DNA of 18,045 nucleotides from Chitinophagaceae bacterium (GTDB lineage: Bacteria > Bacteroidota > Bacteroidia > Chitinophagales > Chitinophagaceae), in the NCBI GenBank assembly GCA_003456175.1, contig DMPB01000155.1:2274-20318 (forward strand), written 5' to 3'. The notes below the pieces were generated by a model. It saw only the letters and a list, made by a program, of their open reading frames with translations, ran no database searches and was not told the DNA's origin. Below, piece by piece: positions 1-7,333 of the stretch. The number at the start of each line of letters is the position of its first letter. Position 1 is the stretch's first letter. The position numbers and the translations under genes were made by a program.

Positions 1-1
1 C

Positions 2-922
2 ATGCTTATGCGTACCTACATGCGTAAGCTTGTATATCGTAATAAATGGAAGCGGCATTGGGCTGCGTTATTACTCATGTTACTTAGCTTCATCATTATC
101 TTGGTGCCTATTTATGTGCTAGCTACTATGGTATCTAGTAAAATTAATTACGCAGTACAGCATAGTGCACAATTAACACGTATAACTGAGAGTTTTCTTC
201 AGCAAATCGAGATCGACTATCAAATACAAATCATAACCAAACAGAACCTACAAAAAGCAGCTACCACTGTGGCAGATGTATTGCCAAGTGTGGTAGGGGC
301 TACATTTAATAGTATCACTACTATTTTTTTAATGTATTTCTTCCTCTATTTTATGTTAGTAAGTGGGGGTGAAATGGAGCGATGGATCTACCGCTTTTTA
401 CCTCTGCATAATAACAATATCAGGCGGATGGGCACACAATTGAACGAGCTGGTGAAAAGCAACGCCATAGGTATGCCTTTGATTGCCGTGGCACAAGGCT
501 TGGTAGGTTTACTAGGGTATTTAATTTTCGGTGCCAACGATCCGCTGTTTTGGTGTGTACTCACAGCATTAGCTTCTATGGTGCCTTTTGTTGGTTCAGC
601 TTTGGCCTATATTCCTTTAGGGTTAATTATGCTTGCAGAAAGTACCTGGCGTGGGGTAGGTATTTTAGCTTGGGGCTTCTTGGTGATTGGAGTTACCGAT
701 AATGTATTTCGTATTTGGTTTCAGCGAAAAATGGGCGATACACATCCACTGATCACCATGCTGGGTGTTATTATTGGCGTGCCTATGTTTGGTTTTATTG
801 GGTTGATTTTTGGCCCTATTCTTATTGCTATGTTTCTGCTGATTGTACAAGTATACATCGACGAGTTCGGACATATTAATGCTGATTACGATCCTTCACA
901 GCACGATGTTGAAAAGCTGTGA
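2..922 (+). CDS. AI-2E family transporter, C-terminal part (5' end outside window)
   Basis: Polytopic inner-membrane protein of the AI-2E/PerM family (PF01594 type), whose members export small molecules or act as Na+/H+ antiporters; the substrate here is unknown. The visible 306 residues hold a hydrophobic hairpin near residues 20-45, a periplasmic/coiled stretch at about 46-90, a helix pair around 95-120, and then the family's C-terminal block of long helices from about 155 to 290, including the Gly/Pro-rich stretch ending FGPILIAMFLLIVQVY. Family members are usually about 340-370 residues and start with an extra helix pair, so the first ATG seen here is probably internal and the gene begins upstream of the window. 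It converges on the FkbM gene with 75 bases between the stops. Family assignment is solid; function is not known. Confidence 0.85.
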   Translation: MLMRTYMRKLVYRNKWKRHWAALLLMLLSFIIILVPIYVLATMVSSKINYAVQHSAQLTRITESFLQQIEIDYQIQIITKQNLQKAATTVADVLPSVVGATFNSITTIFLMYFFLYFMLVSGGEMERWIYRFLPLHNNNIRRMGTQLNELVKSNAIGMPLIAVAQGLVGLLGYLIFGANDPLFWCVLTALASMVPFVGSALAYIPLGLIMLAESTWRGVGILAWGFLVIGVTDNVFRIWFQRKMGDTHPLITMLGVIIGVPMFGFIGLIFGPILIAMFLLIVQVYIDEFGHINADYDPSQHDVEKL

Positions 923-948
923 TCAGGCATCATCTGCAAGTGCTTTTT

Positions 949-965
949 CATTTGCCGTAAGGCTA
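949..965 (-). repeat. Degenerate copy of the TACCTTACGGTAAATG dyad
   Basis: Plus strand reads CATTTGCCGTAAGGCTA, a near match to the inverted consensus CATTTACCGTAAGGTA. The A-to-G change in the left arm is matched by a T-to-C change in the right arm, so GCC/GGC pairing around the GTAA spacer is kept, although the outermost base pair is lost. It lies in the short gap between two convergent genes. Confidence 0.45.
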
Positions 966-997
966 GCCAACATTATTGGTATGTGTTTTTAGTGTAA

Positions 998-1759
998 TTA
1001 ACCAAAAACAATGGTTTTGTTGTGCAACATGTTCGCATTTTGTAAGTAATAGGCACTGTCGTAACTACTAAAAAGTGTATCTGCATTTTTAGGACTCAAC
1101 GAAATTTCTAAAAGTGATGGATACTGGTGTTCGGCCATACATGCTTCGTTGATGCTAATGTGCACAATATTGAAAGAAAGCTGCTCGAGAAACGATTTTA
1201 TCTTCTCAATGTTAGCTGCGATTTCTAGGTTGTGAAACTCGATACAAATGCCGCCAAACATGGCCTTGTTGGCTAGAATGTCTGAAAGTAATTCATATTC
1301 AAATCCTTCAATGTCTAACTTTAAAAATACTTGCCCTAGTTGTAAGCTCGGTGCATAGGTTTGTATCAATTCATTGATGTTGAGTTGGGTGCCCAAATAC
1401 TTCTTTACCAGCGTAAAGTGTTTTTTTAGGTAAAGGAAATTTAGTACTTCACTTAAGCTTCTAAAACCGCTTTGGGTTGGTTTAGTAAAGTGGTAAAAGC
1501 CTCGTACAATCATTCTTAATATCGATACGGTTGGATCTATGAGTAATAGTTGGGCAGTATCGTTGATTTCATGAAAGTCAGACTCAAAACGTACGTTACT
1601 GCCAACGCCGCCTGATATTAATAATTTAGCTTGTTGAACAGCTCTAAAATCGGTTACATAGCCTCCATCTTTATAGCCTCCGAGCTTTGCTAAATGTGTA
1701 TTATTGGTTGTATAATATGCTTGCAGAAATGTTAATGCCTCAGGGTAGTTGATTTTCAT
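998..1759 (-). CDS. FkbM family SAM-dependent methyltransferase
   Basis: Predicted methyltransferase of 253 residues. Visible family marks are the GGYKDGGYV entry near residues 27-35, a glycine-rich SAM-site-like SGGVGSNVRFE at 49-59, the acidic-loop strand LLIDPT at 72-77, and the FkbM hallmark LKLDIEGFEYELL at 147-158. FkbM enzymes O-methylate sugars or polyketides; in Bacteroidota they are often found among glycan synthesis genes, but no glycosyltransferase is adjacent here, so the substrate cannot be inferred. The ATG start gives a normal N-terminus with no signal peptide, so it is probably cytoplasmic. It is transcribed alone: the preceding gene on the same strand, pdhC, is separated from it by a strong terminator. 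Confident about family, not about substrate. Confidence 0.85.
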   Translation of the reverse strand: MKINYPEALTFLQAYYTTNNTHLAKLGGYKDGGYVTDFRAVQQAKLLISGGVGSNVRFESDFHEINDTAQLLLIDPTVSILRMIVRGFYHFTKPTQSGFRSLSEVLNFLYLKKHFTLVKKYLGTQLNINELIQTYAPSLQLGQVFLKLDIEGFEYELLSDILANKAMFGGICIEFHNLEIAANIEKIKSFLEQLSFNIVHISINEACMAEHQYPSLLEISLSPKNADTLFSSYDSAYYLQNANMLHNKTIVFG

Positions 1760-1846
1760 ATTTCAGATGCTTTATATATACTTTCAGCTGGGAAATTAAG
1801 GATAAAATGCAGAAGCACATCATGTAGCATACTATTAGTAGCCAAT

Positions 1847-1874
1847 AAAAAAGCCCAACAATTTTGTTGGGCTT
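1847..1874 (-). terminator. Rho-independent terminator of pdhC
   Basis: Perfect 10-base stem AAGCCCAACA / TGTTGGGCTT around an ATTT loop. Read on the minus strand the hairpin runs into six T (the A run at 1847-1852). It begins 25 bases past the pdhC stop codon and separates pdhC from the FkbM gene. Confidence 0.9.
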
Positions 1875-1898
1875 GTATCGATAAAAGTATCCTTACAC

Positions 1899-3563
1899 TT
1901 ATACTAACATGCGGAGTGGTTCTTCTAATAAGCTCTTCAATGTTTGTAAAAATGCCGCACCTGTTGCACCATCTACCACGCGATGATCGCAGCTTAGCGT
2001 AACTTTCATAATGTTACCAGGCACAATTTGTCCGTCTTTAACAATAGGTTCTTGGCTAATGCCACCTACAGCTAAAATACAAGCATCTGGAGGGTTAATA
2101 ATAGCAGTAAATTGGTCAATACCAAACATACCTAAGTTACTGATGGTAAAGGTGCTTCCTTCCCAATCGCTAGGTTGTAATTTTTTATCTTTTGCTTTTT
2201 GTGCGTACGCTTTCACTTCGGTAGCAATTTGGCTCAAGCCCTTTGTATCGGCATTACGAACTACTGGTACTAGTAAGCCCTCATCTACTGCTACCGCAAC
2301 ACCAATATTCACGTGATGGTTGGTACGAATTTTATCGCCTAACCAACTGCTATTAATTTTCGGATGCTGTTTTAACGATGCTGCCACGGCTTTAATGACC
2401 ATATCGTTAAAGCTAATCTTCACTTGACTTAGCTCGTTGAGTTTAGCACGGGTTGCAATAGCAGCATCCATGTTAATACTCATCGTTAAGTAAAAGTGTG
2501 GTGCAGTGAATAGGCTTTCGCTTAAACGACGAGCAATGGTTTTACGCATTTGCGTTACAGGTACTTCTTCATAGCTTTCGAAGCCGGCACTTGTATTGCT
2601 AGTTGTTTTGGTTGCAGCAGGTGTTGGTGTTACCTCAGCAGCGGTTACAGTGCTCACTGTAGGTGCCGCCGCCGCAACAGTAGTGGTAGCAGGTGTATAG
2701 TTCTCAATATCAGTACGTGTAATACGTCCGTTATCACCACTACCTTTAACGTAGCGCAAATCAATTCCTTTTTCGGCAGCCATTTTCTTTGCTAACGGAC
2801 TCGCAAAAATGCGACCTTCATTCACTACAGCAGCTTCAGGTGCAGCAGCACTTACCGTGCTAGGAGCAGCAGCAGGTGTAGGTGCACTCGTTGTAGTAGC
2901 AACAGCAGCAGCACCATTTTTTAATCCATTCGCAATGGCTGTAACATCTAAGCCATCTTTGCCAATAATGGCTAGTAAATCGTTTACCTGAATTTTTTCG
3001 CCTGCTTTAGCACCTTGGTATAAAAGAACGCCATCTTTATAGCTTTCTAGCTCCATGGTAGCTTTGTCTGTTTCAATTTCGGCTAGTATATCGCCTTTTT
3101 TAACAGCATCACCAACGTTTTTAACCCAGCTTGCAATAACACCTTCCGTCATTGTATCGCTGAGGCGAGGCATTAACACTACTTCTTCCATTTTGCTGTA
3201 ATCTACAGCAGGTATTGCAGCAGAGGGAGCAGGTGTAGGAGCAGCAGCCGGCGTAGGTTCAGTAGCCGCTGCAGCAGCAGGTGCTGCACTTCCAGCGCCA
3301 TTGATATGGCTGCTAATATCTTCGCCAGCAGTACCAATAATGGCTAATAAATCGTTCACTTGCAGCTTACCACCATTCGGTGTACCAATATGTAAAAGCA
3401 CACCTTCTTTGTAGCTTTCAAGCTCCATAGTGGCTTTATCGGTTTCAATTTCGGCTAGTATATCGCCTTGTTTCACAGTATCACCAACGTTTTTGTGCCA
3501 GGCGGCAATAACACCTTCCGTCATCGTATCGCTCAAGCGAGGCATCAGAATTACTTCGGCCAT
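1899..3563 (-). CDS. pdhC: Pyruvate dehydrogenase E2, dihydrolipoamide acetyltransferase, two lipoyl domains
   Basis: E2 core of the pyruvate dehydrogenase complex; it transfers the acetyl group from lipoamide to CoA. Domain order in 554 residues: lipoyl domain 1 (about 1-78, lipoylated K43 in ETDKATME), an Ala/Pro/Thr linker, lipoyl domain 2 (about 126-202, K167 in the same motif), a second Ala/Pro-rich linker, the E1/E3 peripheral-subunit-binding domain (about 250-290, FASPLAKKMA...GRITRTDIE), a third linker, and the catalytic acyltransferase domain with the active-site motif DHRVVDG (H527, D531). The two lipoyl domains are nearly identical to each other. The repeated MPRLSDTMTEG start supports pyruvate rather than 2-oxoglutarate or branched-chain specificity. 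The E1 genes are not beside it. It ends in a strong terminator. The upstream 204-base gap to the ABC gene shows no clear signal. Confidence 0.95.
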   Translation of the reverse strand: MAEVILMPRLSDTMTEGVIAAWHKNVGDTVKQGDILAEIETDKATMELESYKEGVLLHIGTPNGGKLQVNDLLAIIGTAGEDISSHINGAGSAAPAAAAATEPTPAAAPTPAPSAAIPAVDYSKMEEVVLMPRLSDTMTEGVIASWVKNVGDAVKKGDILAEIETDKATMELESYKDGVLLYQGAKAGEKIQVNDLLAIIGKDGLDVTAIANGLKNGAAAVATTTSAPTPAAAPSTVSAAAPEAAVVNEGRIFASPLAKKMAAEKGIDLRYVKGSGDNGRITRTDIENYTPATTTVAAAAPTVSTVTAAEVTPTPAATKTTSNTSAGFESYEEVPVTQMRKTIARRLSESLFTAPHFYLTMSINMDAAIATRAKLNELSQVKISFNDMVIKAVAASLKQHPKINSSWLGDKIRTNHHVNIGVAVAVDEGLLVPVVRNADTKGLSQIATEVKAYAQKAKDKKLQPSDWEGSTFTISNLGMFGIDQFTAIINPPDACILAVGGISQEPIVKDGQIVPGNIMKVTLSCDHRVVDGATGAAFLQTLKSLLEEPLRMLV

Positions 3564-3767
3564 TCTAAAAATTGGTTTTGAATGTTTTATTTGGATGGAT
3601 TGCTTGTTCTTATTGTCCTAACTAACGTTCTATGCTCAACAATGGTTGCGTCGCACACTTGTACTATTACAGCTTTGGGCAGCAATAATGCAACGTTTTT
3701 AGGCGGCGTGAAATTACAAGAAAAAGGCATTAGGCAAGCAAAAGCAGCCTATTTTATAGCGATTGAC

Positions 3768-4388
3768 TTATTTGTATTGTGCCATGGCAATTACTTGGTT
3801 GCAAAACTGATACTCTTCGGCTTCGTTGCTGCATACAAGAATTAGCTTTTCACGGGCATATGTGGCTATCAGCTGCTGATAAAGTTCGTATCCGGTACGA
3901 TCTAAATTACTGCAAGGTTCATCGAGCATTAAAATAGGAACATGGGCAAAAAAAGCCTGTGCCAACTTAATGCGTTGCTTCATACCGCTACTATAATAGC
4001 GGATTTGTTTATGAGCGGCATGCGAAAGCTGTACTGCATCTATTATTTGTGCAATGCTATGATGCGGTAGTTGCGGTTTGAACTGAAAGTGAAATTGTAG
4101 CATTTCTGTAGCTGTCATTTCTTCTATCAATTCTAAATATGGTGCTACAATGGTAAGGTGTTGGCTAAGTGTTTCGGTGCTAATGGTATATGTGTCATCA
4201 TTTACCGTAAGGGTACCTTCACTTAGCTCCATACTACCTGCAAGTACTTGTAATAAGGTGCTTTTGCCGCTTCCATTGTTGCCTGTAATGGCATAGGCTT
4301 GGCCTTGTTCAAAAGTGTAGTTAAAACCTTTGAAAATCCAGTCGCGGTTAAAGCGTTTGCCAAGTTGTTGCGCTGTTATGCGTAGCAT
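3768..4388 (-). CDS. ABC transporter ATP-binding protein, lpxA-linked, lacking the switch histidine
   Basis: Single nucleotide-binding domain of 206 residues. Walker A is GNNGSGKST (36-44, K42), the signature is SSGMKQR (133-139), and Walker B is ILMLDEP with D156/E157, followed by the D-loop SNLD (160-163). The position where the H-loop histidine is expected, about 31 residues after the catalytic Glu, reads VCSNEAEE (185-192), so Asn or Ser replaces His. The short length and layout resemble CcmA/LolD-size exporter ATPases; no permease gene is adjacent. The start ATG lies three bases after the lpxA stop, so the two are almost certainly co-transcribed. A role linked to lipid A or envelope traffic is a guess from that coupling. 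An 11-base copy of the window's dyad repeat lies inside the gene. Confidence 0.85.
   Translation of the reverse strand: MLRITAQQLGKRFNRDWIFKGFNYTFEQGQAYAITGNNGSGKSTLLQVLAGSMELSEGTLTVNDDTYTISTETLSQHLTIVAPYLELIEEMTATEMLQFHFQFKPQLPHHSIAQIIDAVQLSHAAHKQIRYYSSGMKQRIKLAQAFFAHVPILMLDEPCSNLDRTGYELYQQLIATYAREKLILVCSNEAEEYQFCNQVIAMAQYK
4196..4215 (-). repeat. Dyad repeat copy inside the ABC ATPase gene (11-base core exact)
   Basis: CCTTACGGTAAATGATG on the minus strand, with C instead of A before the core. It is read in frame as L-T-V-N-D. The same 17 bases occur in ispF at 15684-15700, also encoding LTVND. Confidence 0.7.
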
Positions 4389-4391
4389 GCA

Positions 4392-5189
4392 TTAATCTTC
4401 ATCGTTAGCACCCTTTGTGTAACGCTTAATGATACCTCTACCACTTTCGCGGATAAAGGTTACAATATCATCACGTTCATCGGTGGCGGGTAGTTCTTCT
4501 TCAATGTATTCGAGGGCCTGACTGGTATTCATGCCCTTACTATAAATGATGCGATAGATATCGCCGATATGATTGATTTGTTGTAATGTGAAGCCGCGGC
4601 GTTTTAAACCTACGCTGTTAACACCGCCAAAGCTTAACGGATTACGAACAGCTTTAATAAACGGAGGTACATCTTTACTTACCAAGCTACCACCTGCAAT
4701 AAAGGCATGGCTGCCAATATGTACAAATTGGTGTACGGCACTTACACCGCCAATAATAGCCCAATCGCCAACCACTACGTGTCCAGCCATTTGTATACTA
4801 TTGCTAAGTACACAGTTATTGCCTACCACACAATCGTGTGCAAGGTGGCTGTAAGCCATGATCAAACAGTTGTCTCCAACTTTTGTTTTACCACGATCCA
4901 TCGTACCGCGGTTAATGGTTACAAACTCTCGAATAGTGGTATTATCGCCAATTTCAACATAAGTGCGTTCGCCAGCGAATTTCAAATCTTGTGGAATGGC
5001 TGCAATTACTGCACCGGGGAAGATGCGACAGTTGCGGCCTATTCGGGCACCTTCCATAATGGTAACATTGCTACCAATCCATGTGCCTTCGCCTATTTCT
5101 ACGTCTTGGTGTATAACGGTAAAAGGATCGATTTTTACGTTTTGCGCCAACTTAGCATTCGGGTGAATGTAGGTATGTGGATGAATCAT
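4392..5189 (-). CDS. lpxA: UDP-N-acetylglucosamine acyltransferase
   Basis: First enzyme of lipid A synthesis: transfers a 3-hydroxyacyl chain from acyl carrier protein to UDP-GlcNAc in the cytoplasm. The 265 residues (E. coli protein 262) consist of hexapeptide repeats forming a left-handed beta helix over about residues 1-185, with the typical IHPNAKL start, the IPQDLKF loop (65-71), FVTINRGT (89-96), and the catalytic region MAYSHLAHDC with the probable catalytic His at 118 and partner D119. The C-terminal helical part includes NSVGLKRRGF. It is the first gene of a two-gene unit with the ABC ATPase, and is divergent from dnaB. The lpxD/lpxC-fabZ genes that often precede lpxA in Bacteroidota are absent here. 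Confidence 0.95.
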   Translation of the reverse strand: MIHPHTYIHPNAKLAQNVKIDPFTVIHQDVEIGEGTWIGSNVTIMEGARIGRNCRIFPGAVIAAIPQDLKFAGERTYVEIGDNTTIREFVTINRGTMDRGKTKVGDNCLIMAYSHLAHDCVVGNNCVLSNSIQMAGHVVVGDWAIIGGVSAVHQFVHIGSHAFIAGGSLVSKDVPPFIKAVRNPLSFGGVNSVGLKRRGFTLQQINHIGDIYRIIYSKGMNTSQALEYIEEELPATDERDDIVTFIRESGRGIIKRYTKGANDED

Positions 5190-5361
5190 GCCAATGGTTT
5201 AAACTGCTCACTTTGGTTACAAGCGAAAAAAAGCCAGTACATATAATGGCCTGGCGCTGCAAAAATAAGCGTATTCGCTACACTACACCAGCTTGCGCCC
5301 AAATTTGTGCCTATTGGCATGTGTTACCGATGAGTTGCCCGCATCAAGTATCAACGGTAAC

Positions 5362-5377
5362 TACCTTACGGTAAATG
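5362..5377 (+). repeat. Dyad repeat TACCTTACGGTAAATG, exact copy
   Basis: Exact 16-base consensus in the lpxA/dnaB gap. It is followed after 10 bases by CATTTACGCAAGT (5388-5400), an imperfect inverted copy; GTAAATG and CATTTAC could pair as a 7-base stem. Confidence 0.85.
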
Positions 5378-5487
5378 TTTGAACGGTCATTTACGCAAGT
5401 ATAAAAGCCAATACCAACCAAGAAGTTTTCAAATTTTTTTTATCACCTTAAAATGTGAATTTCGCCACCCTTTGTGCGGAAAAAAAA

Positions 5488-5575
5488 GTTACATTGTGTA
5501 TAAGCGGAACAAAACAGGTGGATAAGTGACTGTTACATGTGCGTAAGCTGGTAGTTACATGCTGCAAAAAGTGCA
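5488..5575 (+). repeat. 22-base-phased direct repeats with DnaA-box-like cores
   Basis: GTTACAT occurs at 5488, 5532 and 5554, spacings of 44 and 22. Two DnaA-box-like 9-mers on the minus strand, TTATACACA (5495-5503, fits TTATNCACA) and TTATCCACC (5517-5525, one mismatch), are also 22 apart. Together they suggest four degenerate units of 22 bases, about two helical turns each. They lie roughly 130-215 bases upstream of the dnaB start. Confidence 0.4.
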
Positions 5576-5702
5576 TTAATAAGGTTGGCTAAAAATTTTT
5601 TGAGGCCAAAAATGCTTTCCATATTGCCTCCCCTTTGTGCCAATTAACATTTTGGTAATATGCAAAAGGGTATTGTTCAGGCAACAGCGATCAACTTAAT
5701 TC

Positions 5703-7313
5703 ATGGACGGACTCAATATCAATAAAGACAGAAAAGGCGTTAGCCGCCGTAATAAACAAAACCTCGATTTAAGTACCATGGTGTATGGCAAAGTACCGCC
5801 ACAAGCCAGAGAACTTGAAGAGGCTATACTTGGTGCATTACTGATTGAAAAGGGAGCTTTCGATGTAGTAGCAGAAATTATACATGCCGACTGTTTTTAT
5901 GTAGATGCCCATCAACGTATTTTCAGAGCTATCACTCAGTTGGTCAATAACATGCAGCCGGTTGATATACTAACCGTTGCAGAATGTTTAAAACAACGTG
6001 AAGAGTTAGATATGGTAGGCGGGCCTTACTACATTTCAAAACTCACGAACGTTGTAGTTAGTACTGCCCACATTGAAGCACATGCCCGCATTGTAAAGGA
6101 GCGTTTTGTACAACGCGAACTGATTCGTGTAAGCACTGAAATTATTTCAAAAGCTTATGAAGACAGTACCGATGTGTTTGATTTAATGGATGATGCTGAA
6201 GATAAAATCTATCAAATCACCAATAACTTCTTAAAAAGCGACTTCAAGCAAATGACCAATGCACTTGCCGAAGCCGTGAACAGAATTGAAGAATTAAGAG
6301 CCAGAACAGAAGATATTTCAGGCGTGCCAAGTGGCTTCCCAACCTTAGATAAAATAACTTTTGGATGGCAATCGAGCGACTTAATTATCCTTGCAGCACG
6401 CCCTGCCGTGGGTAAAACGGCATTTGCTCTAAACCTAGCACGTAATGCTGCGCTTAACAGTGGTAGATCAACGCCAGTGGCCTTCTTCTCCCTTGAAATG
6501 AGCTCCGCTCAGTTGGTGCAGCGTATCTTAAGTGCTGAGAGTGAGATACCCATGGAAAAAATTAGCCGTGGTAAGCTAGAAGATCATGAATATCAACAGT
6601 TGCATACAAAAGGTATCAAACGTTTAGAGCAAGCTCCAATATACATTGATGATACTGCTGCACTGAATATTTTTGAATTCAGAGCTAAAGCTCGCCGCTT
6701 GGTAAGTAAGTACAATGTTGGTATGATTATCATTGACTATTTACAGTTAATGAGCGGCAGTAACGATAACCGTAACGGTAACCGTGAGCAAGAAATTAGT
6801 GGTATTAGCCGTGGGTTAAAGCAGCTAGCGAAAGAACTCAATATTCCTATTTTGGCACTGAGCCAGTTAAGTCGTGCTGTTGAAAGTCGTAAAGAGAGTA
6901 AAATACCGCAGTTGAGCGACTTGCGTGAATCGGGTGCGATTGAACAAGATGCCGATATGGTAATGTTCATTTATCGTCCTGATTACTATGAGCAGAATAC
7001 CAATGAAATGGGTGAAAGCACTAAAGGTGAAACACACATTAAAATTGCAAAACACCGTAATGGTAGCCTCGATACTGTAATACTGCATGCGAAACTAGAG
7101 ATACAAAAATTTGAAGATCGTAATGCCGATGGTGGCTATCCAAGCTTTGGTAGTAGTGGTGGGTTTAGGCCTAACTTGCCCTCCAGTGGTGCCCCAGCCG
7201 GCGGAGGTATTGCACCAGATAGCAACAGTGGTGGCGGCAGGTTTTTCATACAAGGCAGCCGTATGAACACTGGTGAATTCGACGAAGGCTTAGAAGAAGA
7301 TGCGCCTTTCTAG
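5703..7313 (+). CDS. dnaB: Replicative DNA helicase DnaB
   Basis: Hexameric helicase that unwinds DNA at the replication fork. The 536 residues show the basic N-terminal tail (RRNKQN), the Bacteroidota-like VYGKVPPQARELEEAILGALL entry to the N-terminal collar domain (about 27-130), a linker helix, and the RecA-like domain with Walker A RPAVGKTAF (G237 K238 T239), the SLEMSS segment, Walker B IIIDYLQLM, and the LSQLSRAVESR and DLRESGAIEQDADMV motifs. The Walker A reads PAVGKT where many homologues have PSMGKT. The C-terminal tail of about 60 residues is Gly/Ser/Asn-rich and ends acidic, as in other Bacteroidota. No intein is present. It is followed after 20 bases by rsmE and is probably co-transcribed with it. 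Confidence 0.97.
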   Translation: MDGLNINKDRKGVSRRNKQNLDLSTMVYGKVPPQARELEEAILGALLIEKGAFDVVAEIIHADCFYVDAHQRIFRAITQLVNNMQPVDILTVAECLKQREELDMVGGPYYISKLTNVVVSTAHIEAHARIVKERFVQRELIRVSTEIISKAYEDSTDVFDLMDDAEDKIYQITNNFLKSDFKQMTNALAEAVNRIEELRARTEDISGVPSGFPTLDKITFGWQSSDLIILAARPAVGKTAFALNLARNAALNSGRSTPVAFFSLEMSSAQLVQRILSAESEIPMEKISRGKLEDHEYQQLHTKGIKRLEQAPIYIDDTAALNIFEFRAKARRLVSKYNVGMIIIDYLQLMSGSNDNRNGNREQEISGISRGLKQLAKELNIPILALSQLSRAVESRKESKIPQLSDLRESGAIEQDADMVMFIYRPDYYEQNTNEMGESTKGETHIKIAKHRNGSLDTVILHAKLEIQKFEDRNADGGYPSFGSSGGFRPNLPSSGAPAGGGIAPDSNSGGGRFFIQGSRMNTGEFDEGLEEDAPF

Positions 7314-7333
7314 TTTGGGCTTAAAGTAATGTT

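Larger units (their letters stand above)
5190..5702. other. 513-base divergent gap between lpxA and dnaB
   Basis: No convincing gene. It holds one exact copy of the dyad repeat at 5362-5377, a 7-base inverted repeat GTTACCG/CGGTAAC at 5323-5329 and 5355-5361, an inverted partner half-copy at 5388-5400, AT-rich stretches at about 5425-5460 and 5588-5603, and a 22-base-phased repeat cluster at 5488-5575. It must contain the promoters for both flanking genes; no promoter here matches the Bacteroidota consensus well. Confidence 0.7.

Noticed and set aside
961..968. GGCTAGCC palindrome between the AI-2E and FkbM genes as terminator
   Set aside because: Eight-base self-complementary sequence without loop or T run; not enough for a terminator.
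2011..2991. Several plus-strand open frames opposite pdhC
   Set aside because: They are shadows of the Ala/Pro/Thr-rich linkers and acyltransferase domain; low-complexity sequence with no domain.
3582..3845. 87-codon plus-strand open frame between pdhC and the ABC gene
   Set aside because: It overlaps the end of the ABC gene on the other strand, has no recognisable domain, signal peptide or start context, and its composition looks like chance reading of the gap.
4707..5246. 179-codon open frame opposite lpxA
   Set aside because: It is antisense to a well-supported lpxA and encodes nothing recognisable; the hexapeptide-repeat periodicity of lpxA keeps the opposite frame open.
6765..6786. GTAACGGTAACCG-rich stretch in dnaB resembling the dyad
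   Set aside because: It encodes the Asn/Arg/Gly loop before REQEISGISRG and lacks the CTTACGG core; similarity is only to GGTAA half-sites.
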